Shown here one piece after another: positions 33,399 to 41,161 of a stretch of DNA of 64,000 nucleotides (positions within the stretch are counted from its first letter, which is position 1; each line of letters begins with the position of its first letter). A program made the translations under genes and the position numbers. The notes below the pieces were generated by a model, which searched no databases, had not been told where the DNA came from, and saw only the letters and a list, made by a program, of their open reading frames with translations. Source of the stretch: Burkholderia sp. Ax-1719 (GTDB taxonomy: Bacteria; Pseudomonadota; Gammaproteobacteria; Burkholderiales; Burkholderiaceae); the NCBI RefSeq assembly GCF_011753055.1, contig NZ_VWWJ01000020.1:62001-126000 (forward strand), read 5' to 3'.

Positions 33399-34208
33399 GT
33401 GGGCGAAACCGCGAACGGGCAGCACGAGAACGGCAGCCGGGAAAGCAGCGACGCGCAGGACATCGCGGCGCGCAGCCGCCGTTTCCAGGCGCTGGCGCTG
33501 CCGCATCTGGACGCGGCCTACAACCTCGCGCGCTGGCTTTCGCGCAATCCCGGCGACGCCGAGGACATCGTGCAGGATGCGTTTTTGCGGGCGTTTCGCT
33601 TCTTCGACACCTTTCGCGGCGACGAGGCGCGTCCGTGGCTGCTCGCGATCGTGCGGCGCGTCTGGTACGACGAGTGGCGTCGGCGTGCGGGCTCGCAGGA
33701 AGTGGCGCAATTCGACGAGTTGCGCGACGACCTCGCGCCCGAAGGCTGGGATACCGGCGAAAGCGGCGTCGATCCGGAAACGCTGGCGATCCGCGCGGAG
33801 TCTTCGCGGCATGTGCACGAGGCGCTGCAACGGCTGCCGGTGGAGTATCGCGAAGTGCTGGTGCTACGCGAGCTGGAGGAACTGGAGTACCGCGAGATCG
33901 CCACCGTAATCGACGTGCCGATGGGCACGGTGATGTCGCGCCTGGCGCGCGCGCGCAAGCGCCTCGCGGCTATGCTGGCGGCGCAGGGGCATGGTGCAGG
34001 TGGCAGCAGCAAACAGAATTGCGATTTAGCAGTCGGGGGAAGTAGCAGTAAAGCCTGGAGACCATCCGGCCGGGGGCCAGACGGCCGGTTCCGCGAGGAG
34101 CCGGCCGTCGACGGCGGAGCGCACGAGGTGAACAAAGCCCGTACGCAGGATCGCCCCAGCGGCCCACGCAGCGGTCCACACAACGCGGAGGCGCCCGATG
34201 AACTGTGA
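33399..34208 (+). CDS. ECF sigma factor with long C-terminal tail
   Basis: 269 residues if started at GTG 33399, which has GAGGGG well placed; an ATG at 33315 in frame is an alternative. Region 2 (LDAAYNLARWLSRNPGDAEDIVQDAFLRAFRFFDTF...RPWLLAIVRRVWYDEWRR) and region 4 (ALQRLPVEYREVLVLRELEELEYREIATVIDVPMGTVMSRLARARKRL) are complete. After about residue 195 comes a 75-residue Gly/Ser/Arg/Pro-rich tail unusual for ECF factors. It overlaps the anti-sigma gene by 11 bases, so the two are coupled. Confidence 0.88.
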   Translation: MGETANGQHENGSRESSDAQDIAARSRRFQALALPHLDAAYNLARWLSRNPGDAEDIVQDAFLRAFRFFDTFRGDEARPWLLAIVRRVWYDEWRRRAGSQEVAQFDELRDDLAPEGWDTGESGVDPETLAIRAESSRHVHEALQRLPVEYREVLVLRELEELEYREIATVIDVPMGTVMSRLARARKRLAAMLAAQGHGAGGSSKQNCDLAVGGSSSKAWRPSGRGPDGRFREEPAVDGGAHEVNKARTQDRPSGPRSGPHNAEAPDEL

Positions 34209-35085
34209 CGAAGCGCGCCCGCTGGTCGACGCCAGCGTCGATCGAGAACTGTCCGCCGCCGATGAATGGCGCGTGCGTGAGCATCTGGCCGGCTGCGTGC
34301 CGTGCCGTCGCGCGGTTGCGCAGGTCGAGGCGATTTCGCGCTTGACTCGTGAGGCGCCATATCATCGTGCGCCGGAAGGTCTGGCGGCGCGGATTGTGGC
34401 GGCGTTGCCATCTGGTTCGGCTGAAACTGCTCCGGAAGTTGTCTCTGTGCCCGATCGCAAGAAGCCCGCTCGCGCCGGCGGCTGGCGCGACTGGCTGCGG
34501 CCTGTCTTTGGCGGCGCTGGCGTGGGCGCGCCGGGACTCGCGTGGATGGGCAGCGGCGTGCTGCTGCTCTGCGCGCTCGGCGTCGCGCTGACGCTGCATC
34601 TACGTGCGCCCGCTGCCGATGGCGCGTTTATCGACGAACTGGTCGCGAGTCACATCCGCGCGCAGATTTCGGGGCGCGACATCGACGTGATTTCCACCGA
34701 TCGCCATACGGTGAAGCCGTGGTTCAACGGCCGCATCGACTACGCGCCGCCTGTCGAGGATTTTGCCGCGCAGGGGTTTCCGCTCGTTGGCGGACGGCTC
34801 GACTATGTGGGGCGCGAGCGTGTGGCGGTGCTGATCTACCATTTCCGCAAGCACGTGATCGATCTCTACGTGTTTCCGCCTGGCTCCGCAGGACAGGCGG
34901 GAGGATCGGCGCAAGCGGGTAGTGCGCCACGCGCGAGCGATGGTTATTCGATCCTGCGCTGGCAGGCCGCCGGCATGACCTGGTGGGCGGTCACGGATGC
35001 GGGGCCGGATGCGCTCGTGGGGCTGCGCGCGGCGCTCGACGCCCGTCTGGCGGACGGCTCGCCTGGCGTGGAGGCGCGTCCCTAG
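34198..35085 (+). CDS. Anti-sigma factor with ZAS motif and one transmembrane helix
   Basis: 295 residues. N-terminal zinc anti-sigma domain: Cys3, His29, Cys33 and Cys36 (REHLAGCVPC). A transmembrane segment (GSGVLLLCALGVALTLHL) lies near 120-137. The periplasmic part (about 140-295) carries DVISTDRHTVKPWFNGRIDYAPPVEDFAAQGFPLVGGRLDYVG, found in membrane anti-sigma proteins of this type. It should hold the preceding sigma factor inactive until an envelope signal. GGAGG precedes the ATG. Confidence 0.85.
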   Translation: MNCDEARPLVDASVDRELSAADEWRVREHLAGCVPCRRAVAQVEAISRLTREAPYHRAPEGLAARIVAALPSGSAETAPEVVSVPDRKKPARAGGWRDWLRPVFGGAGVGAPGLAWMGSGVLLLCALGVALTLHLRAPAADGAFIDELVASHIRAQISGRDIDVISTDRHTVKPWFNGRIDYAPPVEDFAAQGFPLVGGRLDYVGRERVAVLIYHFRKHVIDLYVFPPGSAGQAGGSAQAGSAPRASDGYSILRWQAAGMTWWAVTDAGPDALVGLRAALDARLADGSPGVEARP

Positions 35086-35182
35086 CGCCCACTGGCGCGC
35101 GCCCTGGCACGAATTCCCCTCGCGCCTGCACGCCAAGTCCTTGAAAACACGTCCGAAACGACGCGCGAACCGCTCGATCCTG

Positions 35183-35211
35183 TTGCGGGAGCCTCCTTAT
35201 CGCGCTATACT
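35183..35211 (+). promoter_or_regulatory. Sigma70 promoter of the rpsF operon
   Basis: TTGCGG (35183-35188), a 17-base spacer and TATACT (35206-35211) make a near-consensus promoter 65 bases ahead of rpsF. Confidence 0.8.
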
Positions 35212-35276
35212 CTTCGGCTTCTCACTTGCCGCACCGGTTCCGACGCCCGGGTGGCTTTAATCCACAAGGAGTGAAT

Positions 35277-35648
35277 ATGCGTCATTACGAAATCGTCTTT
35301 ATCGTGCATCCCGATCAAAGCGAGCAAGTGCCCGCAATGATCGAGCGTTACAAGAGCACGATCACGTCGCACGGTGGCCAGATCCACCGTATCGAAGACT
35401 GGGGCCGTCGCCAACTGGCCTACATGATCGAGAAACTCGCGAAGGCTCACTACGTCTGCATGAACATCGAATGCGACCAGACCACGCTCGACGAACTGGA
35501 ACACGCGTTCAAGTTCAACGACGCTGTTCTGCGTCACCTCATCGTCAAGATGAAGAAGGCCGAAACCGGCCCGTCGCCGATGATGAAGGAAGTGCAGCGC
35601 GAAGAAGCCAAGAAGGCGGCTGCCCAGCCGACCGAAGCGCAGGCTTAA
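35277..35648 (+). CDS. rpsF: Ribosomal protein S6
   Basis: 123 residues, MRHYEIVFIVHPDQSEQVPAMIERY...GGQIHRIEDWGRRQLAYMIEK, full-length S6 with the usual acidic/Ala-rich tail. AAGGAG lies 6 bases before the ATG. It binds 16S rRNA with S18 in the platform of the 30S subunit. First gene of rpsF-priB-rpsR-rplI. Confidence 0.97.
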   Translation: MRHYEIVFIVHPDQSEQVPAMIERYKSTITSHGGQIHRIEDWGRRQLAYMIEKLAKAHYVCMNIECDQTTLDELEHAFKFNDAVLRHLIVKMKKAETGPSPMMKEVQREEAKKAAAQPTEAQA

Positions 35649-35694
35649 GTTTGTAAGCCATCAGGATTCGAGCCCTCTTGTTTGAGCTGACTGC

Positions 35695-35994
35695 GTGAAC
35701 AGGTTGCAACTCACGGCAAGCGTCGTCGAACGCGAACCGGTGCGGTATACCCCCGCCGGCGTTCCGATTGCGAGCGTTACGTTGCAGCACCGCACGGAGG
35801 TCGTCGAAGCCGGGATTCCCCGCTTCGTCGAACTGACGATGCCCGCAGTAGCGGCCGGCAAGGCCTGCGGTCTGGTTGAAAGTTGTGAGTTGGGAGCGGA
35901 AGCGCTCTTTACCGGCTTTCTGGCCAAAAAGCACCGCAATGCGCGAACCCTGGTGTTTCACATCACCGAAATGCAAGGCACAGGAAAGGACTAA
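35695..35994 (+). CDS. priB: Primosomal replication protein N (PriB)
   Basis: 99 residues from a GTG start, MNRLQLTASVVEREPVRYTPAGVPIASVTLQHRTEVVEAG, an SSB-like OB fold. It helps PriA reload the replisome at stalled forks. Its place between rpsF and rpsR is the conserved location in beta- and gammaproteobacteria, and explains why the replicative helicase gene dnaB lies downstream. Confidence 0.93.
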   Translation: MNRLQLTASVVEREPVRYTPAGVPIASVTLQHRTEVVEAGIPRFVELTMPAVAAGKACGLVESCELGAEALFTGFLAKKHRNARTLVFHITEMQGTGKD

Positions 35995-35996
35995 TC

Positions 35997-36272
35997 ATGC
36001 CCCGCCCGACTGGTAAGAAATTCGACAAGCGTCGTCAACAACAAAACCCGCTCTTCAAGCGTAAGAAGTTCTGCCGCTTCACGGCTGCAAACGTCGAACA
36101 GATCGACTACAAGGACATCGATACGCTGAAGGACTTCATCGGCGAAAACGGCAAGATCACGCCGGCTCGTCTGACGGGTACGAAGGCCCACTATCAGCGT
36201 CAGCTGGACACGGCTATCAAGCGCGCGCGTTTCCTCGCGCTGATGCCGTACACCGACCAGCACAAGGCCTAA
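35997..36272 (+). CDS. rpsR: Ribosomal protein S18
   Basis: 91 residues, with KFCRFTAANVEQIDYKDIDTLKDFIGENGKITPARLTGTKAHYQRQL, the S18 core. GGAAAGGA precedes the ATG, which follows the priB stop by 2 bases. Partner of S6 in the 30S subunit. Confidence 0.97.
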   Translation: MPRPTGKKFDKRRQQQNPLFKRKKFCRFTAANVEQIDYKDIDTLKDFIGENGKITPARLTGTKAHYQRQLDTAIKRARFLALMPYTDQHKA

Positions 36273-36299
36273 TAAGACGACGCGATAAGGAGCAATAGA

Positions 36300-36752
36300 A
36301 TGCAGATCATTCTTCTGGAAAAAGTCGTCAACCTGGGTAACCTCGGCGACATCGTGAAGGTCAAGGACGGTTACGCACGTAACTTCCTGATCCCGAACAA
36401 GAAGGCACGCCGTGCAACGAAGGACGCAATCGCTGAATTCGAAGTCAAGCGCGCAGAACTCGAAAAGGCCGCCGCTGAAAAGCTGGCAGCAGCTCAAGCC
36501 GAAGGCGAAAAGCTGAATGGCCTGACCGTCCAGATCGGCCAGAAGGCTGGTGTTGACGGCCGTCTGTTCGGTTCGGTCACGAACGCAGACATCGCTGAAG
36601 CCCTCACGAAGGCTGGCTTCGCAGTGGAAAAGATGCAAGTGCGTCTGCCGGAAGGCCCGCTGAAGATGGTTGGCGATCACCCGGTGCAGGTCGCTCTGCA
36701 CACGGACGTGCTCGTCGACGTCACGGTGTCGGTGCTGGGCGAACACGCCTAA
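36300..36752 (+). CDS. rplI: Ribosomal protein L9
   Basis: 150 residues, MQIILLEKVVNLGNLGDIVKVKDGYARNFLIPNKKA, then the long connecting helix (EFEVKRAELEKAAAEKLAAA) and the C-terminal domain. AAGGAG is well placed. Last gene of the ribosomal operon before a terminator. Confidence 0.97.
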   Translation: MQIILLEKVVNLGNLGDIVKVKDGYARNFLIPNKKARRATKDAIAEFEVKRAELEKAAAEKLAAAQAEGEKLNGLTVQIGQKAGVDGRLFGSVTNADIAEALTKAGFAVEKMQVRLPEGPLKMVGDHPVQVALHTDVLVDVTVSVLGEHA

Positions 36753-36807
36753 GCACGCTGCCGGCGGCCCGCAAGGGCTGCTCGCTGTGTACGACGCATA
36801 AAACAAG

Positions 36808-36841
36808 AAAGGCAGGAGCCGCAGGGCTTCTGCCTTTTTTG
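36808..36841 (+). terminator. Terminator after rplI
   Basis: 13-bp stem with one G-U pair between AAAGGCAGGAGCC (36808-36820) and GGCTTCTGCCTTT (36825-36837), loop GCAG, followed by TTT and TTG. Confidence 0.9.
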
Positions 36842-36904
36842 TTGCGCGCTTTTGCAGTTTTTGACGCTTGTGAGCGTTCGCCCGCTGCCCGATAATTGCC
36901 CACC

Positions 36905-38287
36905 ATGAACGCTCCGAAAGATCCCCAAATCGAGTCGCTAAAAGTCCCGCCGCATTCGATCGAGGCCGAGCAATCGGTACTCGGCGGCCTGCTGCTGGAT
37001 AACGGCGCCTGGGACCGGATTGCCGACTTCCTCTCGCAAAGCGACTTCTACCGCTACGATCACCGCATCATCTACGAACATATCGGTCGCCTGATCGCGT
37101 CCTCGCGTCCGGCCGACGTGGTGACGGTGTTCGAATCGCTGGGCACGTCGGGCAAGGCCGAGGACGTGGGCGGGCTCGCCTACCTGAACGCACTCGCGCA
37201 GAACACGCCGAGCGCGGCGAATATCCGCCGCTATGCGGAAATCGTGCGCGACCGCGCGGTGTTGCGCCGCCTTGTTTCGGTGGCGGACGAAATTTCCGCC
37301 GACGCCTTCAACCCGCAGGGCAAGGAAGTGCGTCAGCTGCTTGACGAGGCCGAGGCGAAGGTGTTCTCGATCGCCGAAGACGGCGCGCGCGGCACCCAGG
37401 GCTTCCTCGAAATCGGGCCGCTGCTGACCCAGGTGGTCGAGCGCATCGACACGCTCTATCACACGGCCAACCCCAGTGACGTGACGGGCACGCCCACGGG
37501 CTTCATCGACCTCGACCGCATGACGTCGGGCATGCACGGCGGCGAACTCATCATCGTGGCGGGTCGTCCGTCGATGGGTAAGACGGCGTTCTCAATGAAC
37601 GTCGGCGAATACGTAGCGGTGGAGTATGGCTTGCCGGTGGCGGTGTTTTCGATGGAAATGCCGGGCACGCAGCTCATCATGCGTATGCTGGGTTCGGTCG
37701 GCCGACTGGACCAGCACCGTATGCGTACCGGCCGTCTGACCGACGAAGATTGGCCCAAGCTCACGCACGCCGTGCAGAAAATGAGCGAGGCGCAGATCTT
37801 CATCGATGAAACCGGTGGTCTGAATCCGATGGAACTGCGCTCGCGCGCGCGGCGTCTGTCGCGCCAGTGCGGCAAGCTCGGTCTCATCATCATCGACTAC
37901 CTGCAGCTGATGAGCGGTTCGGGCAGCGGTGAAAACCGCGCAACCGAAATTTCCGAAATTTCGCGTTCGCTCAAGAGTCTCGCGAAGGAACTCGACGTGC
38001 CCGTGATTGCGCTTTCGCAGCTCAATCGTGGCCTTGAGCAGCGTCCCAACAAGCGTCCGGTGATGTCGGACCTGCGCGAATCGGGCGCTATCGAACAGGA
38101 TGCCGACGTCATCCTGTTTATTTACCGCGACGAAGTCTACAACCCCGACAGCCCCGACAAGGGCACCGCCGAAATCATCATCGGCAAACAGCGTAACGGA
38201 CCGATCGGGCCTGTACGCCTCACGTTCCACGGTCAATACACGAAGTTCGACAATTTTGCCGGAGCGCAGAACTTCTACGGCGAGTGA
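36905..38287 (+). CDS. dnaB: Replicative DNA helicase DnaB
   Basis: 460 residues. N-terminal DnaB domain (PPHSIEAEQSVLGGLLLDNGAWD), linker, and RecA-like domain with Walker A GRPSMGKTAF, Walker B LGLIIIDYLQLM and the arginine-finger region ending TAEIIIGKQRNGPIGPVRLTF. Hexameric 5'-3' helicase of the replication fork. Separate from the ribosomal operon by a terminator, with its own promoter expected in the 64 bases between. Confidence 0.97.
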   Translation: MNAPKDPQIESLKVPPHSIEAEQSVLGGLLLDNGAWDRIADFLSQSDFYRYDHRIIYEHIGRLIASSRPADVVTVFESLGTSGKAEDVGGLAYLNALAQNTPSAANIRRYAEIVRDRAVLRRLVSVADEISADAFNPQGKEVRQLLDEAEAKVFSIAEDGARGTQGFLEIGPLLTQVVERIDTLYHTANPSDVTGTPTGFIDLDRMTSGMHGGELIIVAGRPSMGKTAFSMNVGEYVAVEYGLPVAVFSMEMPGTQLIMRMLGSVGRLDQHRMRTGRLTDEDWPKLTHAVQKMSEAQIFIDETGGLNPMELRSRARRLSRQCGKLGLIIIDYLQLMSGSGSGENRATEISEISRSLKSLAKELDVPVIALSQLNRGLEQRPNKRPVMSDLRESGAIEQDADVILFIYRDEVYNPDSPDKGTAEIIIGKQRNGPIGPVRLTFHGQYTKFDNFAGAQNFYGE

Positions 38288-38405
38288 CGTCCCGCTACGC
38301 CGGAAAATTGACGTGGAGTCAAGCCAGGACCCGGGTGCTTGCGCCATAGTGGCGCAAATGCCGCTCGGGTGTCCCTGGATCAGTGCGGCCTCCAGCCCAT
38401 ACCGT

Positions 38406-38454
38406 TACAATGTTGCCGTTTTATGACGGCCATCTTGCCGTTTTGTGACGGCAA
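38406..38454 (+). promoter_or_regulatory. Promoter-like -10 with two tandem dyads ahead of the phosphate uptake genes
   Basis: TACAAT at 38406-38411 is followed by two copies of TTGCCGTTTT(A/G)TGACGGC at 38413-38430 and 38435-38452, 22 bases apart. Each copy is itself an inverted repeat (GCCGT...ACGGC). Two-turn spacing suggests a pair of operator sites, or two small RNA hairpins in the leader. It does not match the Pho box consensus. Confidence 0.5.
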
Positions 38455-38479
38455 TTCGAGACCAATTACCGGGATTCCA

Positions 38480-39106
38480 ATGTTCGGTCGCTTCATGCCC
38501 ACCGAGGGCAAGTTCTTCGAAATCTTCAACGCGCACGCGAAGTGCATCGTTTCCGCAAGCCGTGAGCTCGAGCTCGTGATCGACAATCTGTCCGACGCGG
38601 AAGTCCACAAACAGAATGTGCAGGCCGCCGAAAAGGCTGCCGACAAGCTCACGCACGAAGCGATTGACCTGCTGCACAAGACGTTCATCACGCCGCTCGA
38701 TCGTGACGAGATCCACAAGCTCATCACCACGATGGACGATTGCCTCGACCTCATGGAGGACGTGGCCACTGCCATCTCGCTGTACGACGTGCAGTCGGTG
38801 ACGGCCGAAGCCAGCCAGCTCGCCCACGTGGTCACGGCCACGGCAGAGCGTGTGCAGGCAGCGGTTGCGCTGCTGTCCGACATGAAGCAGGCGCGCGAAA
38901 TCCTCAAGGCCTGCGAGGACATCGACCGTCTGGAATCGGACGCCGACCGCCTGCTGCGCGGCGCGATCTCCAAGCTCTTCCGCGAGGAAGACGACGTCAA
39001 GAACCTGATCAAGCTGAAGGCGATCTACGAATTGCTCGAAGCGATCACGGACAAGTGCGAGGATGTCGCGAACATCATCGAAGGCATCGTGCTAGAGAAC
39101 GCCTGA
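38480..39106 (+). CDS. DUF47 / PhoU-like Pit accessory protein
   Basis: 208 residues, all helical, MFGRFMPTEGKFFEIFNAHAKCIVSASRELELVIDNL, with DEIHKLITTMDDCLDLMEDVATAISLYDV and LKAIYELLEAITDKCEDVANIIEGIVLEN, the DUF47 signature. It lies 11 bases before a pit gene; DUF47 proteins modulate or assist Pit transporters. The start at 38480 matches the family; upstream in-frame codons run through the dyads. Confidence 0.9.
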   Translation: MFGRFMPTEGKFFEIFNAHAKCIVSASRELELVIDNLSDAEVHKQNVQAAEKAADKLTHEAIDLLHKTFITPLDRDEIHKLITTMDDCLDLMEDVATAISLYDVQSVTAEASQLAHVVTATAERVQAAVALLSDMKQAREILKACEDIDRLESDADRLLRGAISKLFREEDDVKNLIKLKAIYELLEAITDKCEDVANIIEGIVLENA

Positions 39107-39117
39107 GCGGGACCACG

Positions 39118-40128
39118 ATGCAATCGATACAACTCGCCCTCTGGGTGGTTGCCACGCTGGTGGCCATCGCCCTCATTTTTGACTTCATGAACGGCTTTCA
39201 CGACGCGGCGAACTCCATCGCCACGGTCGTGTCCACGGGCGTCCTCAAGCCGCAGCAGGCGGTGGCGTTCGCGGCCATGTTCAACGTGATCGCCTATTTC
39301 GTGTTCCACCTCAAGGTGGCGCAGACGGTGGGCAAGGGCACCATCGACCCCGATATCGTCGATCACTACGTGGTGTTCGGCGCGCTGATCGGTGCGATCG
39401 GCTGGAACGTGCTGACGTGGTACTACGGCATTCCGTCAAGCTCCTCGCACGCGCTGATTGGCGGCCTGGTGGGCGCGGCGCTGGCCAAGTCGGGCTGGCA
39501 CTCGCTGAACTTCGACGGCCTGATGAAGACCGTCGCGTTCATCTTCATCTCGCCGCTGCTGGGTTTCATCCTCGGCTCGTTCTTCATGCTGACGGTGTCG
39601 TGGCTGTACTTCCGCACGCCACCCAGCAAGGTGGACCGGCGCTTCCGCCGTTTGCAACTGATTTCGGCCAGTCTTTACAGCCTGGGTCACGGCGGCAATG
39701 ACGCGCAGAAGACCATCGGCATCATTTGGATGCTGCTGATCGCTACGGGTTACTCGGCGATCGGTTCGGATGCGCCGCCCATCTGGGTGATCGGCGGCTG
39801 CTATCTGTCGATGGGTGTCGGTACGCTGTTTGGCGGCTGGCGCATCGTGCGCACCATGGGCCAGAAGATCACCAAGCTCAAGCCCGTGGGCGGTTTCTGC
39901 GCCGAAGCGGGTGGGGCGCTGACGCTCTTCACGGCTTCGTGGCTGGGCATTCCGGTTTCGACGACGCATACCATCACCGGCGCGATCGTCGGTGTGGGCG
40001 CGACGCAGAAGCTCAGCGCCGTGCGCTGGGGCGTCGCGGGCAATATCGTCTGGGCCTGGGTGCTGACGATCCCGGCTTCGGCCACGCTCGCTGCGGCGGG
40101 CTGGTGGATCGGTCACCGGCTGATGTAA
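39118..40128 (+). CDS. pit: Low-affinity inorganic phosphate transporter Pit
   Basis: 336 residues, about ten transmembrane segments. The two PiT signatures are present: FDFMNGFHDAANSIATVVSTGVLKP and, in the second half, YSLGHGGNDAQKTIGIIWMLL; also GIPSSSSHALIGGLVGAAL and GIPVSTTHTITGAIVGVG. It imports metal-phosphate by proton symport. Operon with the DUF47 gene, ended by a UUCG-loop terminator. Confidence 0.94.
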   Translation: MQSIQLALWVVATLVAIALIFDFMNGFHDAANSIATVVSTGVLKPQQAVAFAAMFNVIAYFVFHLKVAQTVGKGTIDPDIVDHYVVFGALIGAIGWNVLTWYYGIPSSSSHALIGGLVGAALAKSGWHSLNFDGLMKTVAFIFISPLLGFILGSFFMLTVSWLYFRTPPSKVDRRFRRLQLISASLYSLGHGGNDAQKTIGIIWMLLIATGYSAIGSDAPPIWVIGGCYLSMGVGTLFGGWRIVRTMGQKITKLKPVGGFCAEAGGALTLFTASWLGIPVSTTHTITGAIVGVGATQKLSAVRWGVAGNIVWAWVLTIPASATLAAAGWWIGHRLM

Positions 40129-40153
40129 CGCTGGCAACAGTAAATCGGTCTAT

Positions 40154-40182
40154 AAACGGCGCCTTCGGGCGCCGTTTTCTTT
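40154..40182 (+). terminator. Terminator after pit
   Basis: 10-bp perfect stem AAACGGCGCC/GGCGCCGTTT (40154-40163 with 40168-40177) closed by a TTCG tetraloop, then TCTTTT. Confidence 0.92.
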
Positions 40183-40201
40183 TCTGCGACTGGCCCTGAA
40201 A

Positions 40202-41020
40202 TCAGATGATCGGTGTCGAGCAACCGTCCATTGGCACGATTGCGCCCGTCACGTAACTCGCGCGCCGGCTGGCCAGAAACAGCACGACGTCGGCGATTTC
40301 CTCGGGTTTCGCATAGCGCCCAAGCGGCACTTTCGCTTCGCCGCGCGCGAGTGCTTCGTCGGCGCTTACGCCTTCGCGTCCGGCTTCCAGTTGTACGGCT
40401 TCCTGCAGGCGCTCCGTGAGCGTCGCGCCCGGATTGATCGCGTTGATGCGGATGCCATAGCGCGCATGATAGTGCGCGAGTCCTACCGTGGCGAGCATGA
40501 GCGCCGCATTGGCCGCGCCGCCCGCGATGTGAATATCGCTCGCATACTTGCCGCCCATGCCAATGATATTGACGATCGTGCCCGGCTCGCTGTTTTCGCC
40601 CGCGGCCTTTGCCGCCTTGGCGCGCTCTACCATCCGGCGTAGCACTTCCTGCTGCGGGTAGATGTAGGGAAAGTACTTCGCCTCCATCGTGGCCTTGAAG
40701 GCATCGGCGTCGAGCGCTTCCGGATCGTAGCGGCGCGCGGCGCCCGAACTGTTGATGAGAATGTCGATGGGGCCGACCGCCGTGGAAACTTCTTCGACGA
40801 CGTCTGCGGCGCTGTGCGGTTCGCGCAGATCCGCGCGGGTGAGATGGACGTGCAGGCCTTCGCTGCCCAGTTGTTCGCGTGCGCGCGCCAGATTGGCGGG
40901 GTCGCGCGAGACGATCGCGACCCGCGCGCCTTCCTTGGCAAACGCGCGGGCGCAGGCGAGGCCAATGCCCTTGCTGCCGCCCGTCACCAGCACCACCTTG
41001 TTACCGAGTCCGAGATCCAT
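40202..41020 (-). CDS. SDR-family protein lacking the catalytic YxxxK
   Basis: 272 residues from the ATG at 41020. Cofactor motif VTGGSKGIG (12-20), NSSG (90-93, in place of NAG) and INPGATLTERL are typical SDR. The active site is not: where YxxxK-AAL is expected the sequence reads AGGAANAAL, with Gly167 at the Tyr and Asn171 at the Lys position, and the catalytic Ser position reads NIIGMGGKY. The closing MDGCSTPII is family-like. It may be a non-reducing SDR relative or use other residues. Faces pit tail to tail. Confidence 0.82.
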   Translation of the reverse strand: MDLGLGNKVVLVTGGSKGIGLACARAFAKEGARVAIVSRDPANLARAREQLGSEGLHVHLTRADLREPHSAADVVEEVSTAVGPIDILINSSGAARRYDPEALDADAFKATMEAKYFPYIYPQQEVLRRMVERAKAAKAAGENSEPGTIVNIIGMGGKYASDIHIAGGAANAALMLATVGLAHYHARYGIRINAINPGATLTERLQEAVQLEAGREGVSADEALARGEAKVPLGRYAKPEEIADVVLFLASRRASYVTGAIVPMDGCSTPII

Positions 41021-41161
41021 CGCTGCCTCGCTGCGCCTGGGATTGAAAAGTGAAAACGGTACCAAAACCATAGCAGACCCGGCGGGTGGGGGAAACCGCC
41101 GTGGTCCGTCATTGGCCATCCGGCCAGGGCGAGGAGGCTACGCCGCGGCTTGCGGCGGTGC

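Noticed and set aside
38413..38452. Tandem dyads considered as Pho boxes
   Set aside because: They do not resemble CTGTCAT-type half-sites and lie downstream of the likely -10 element.
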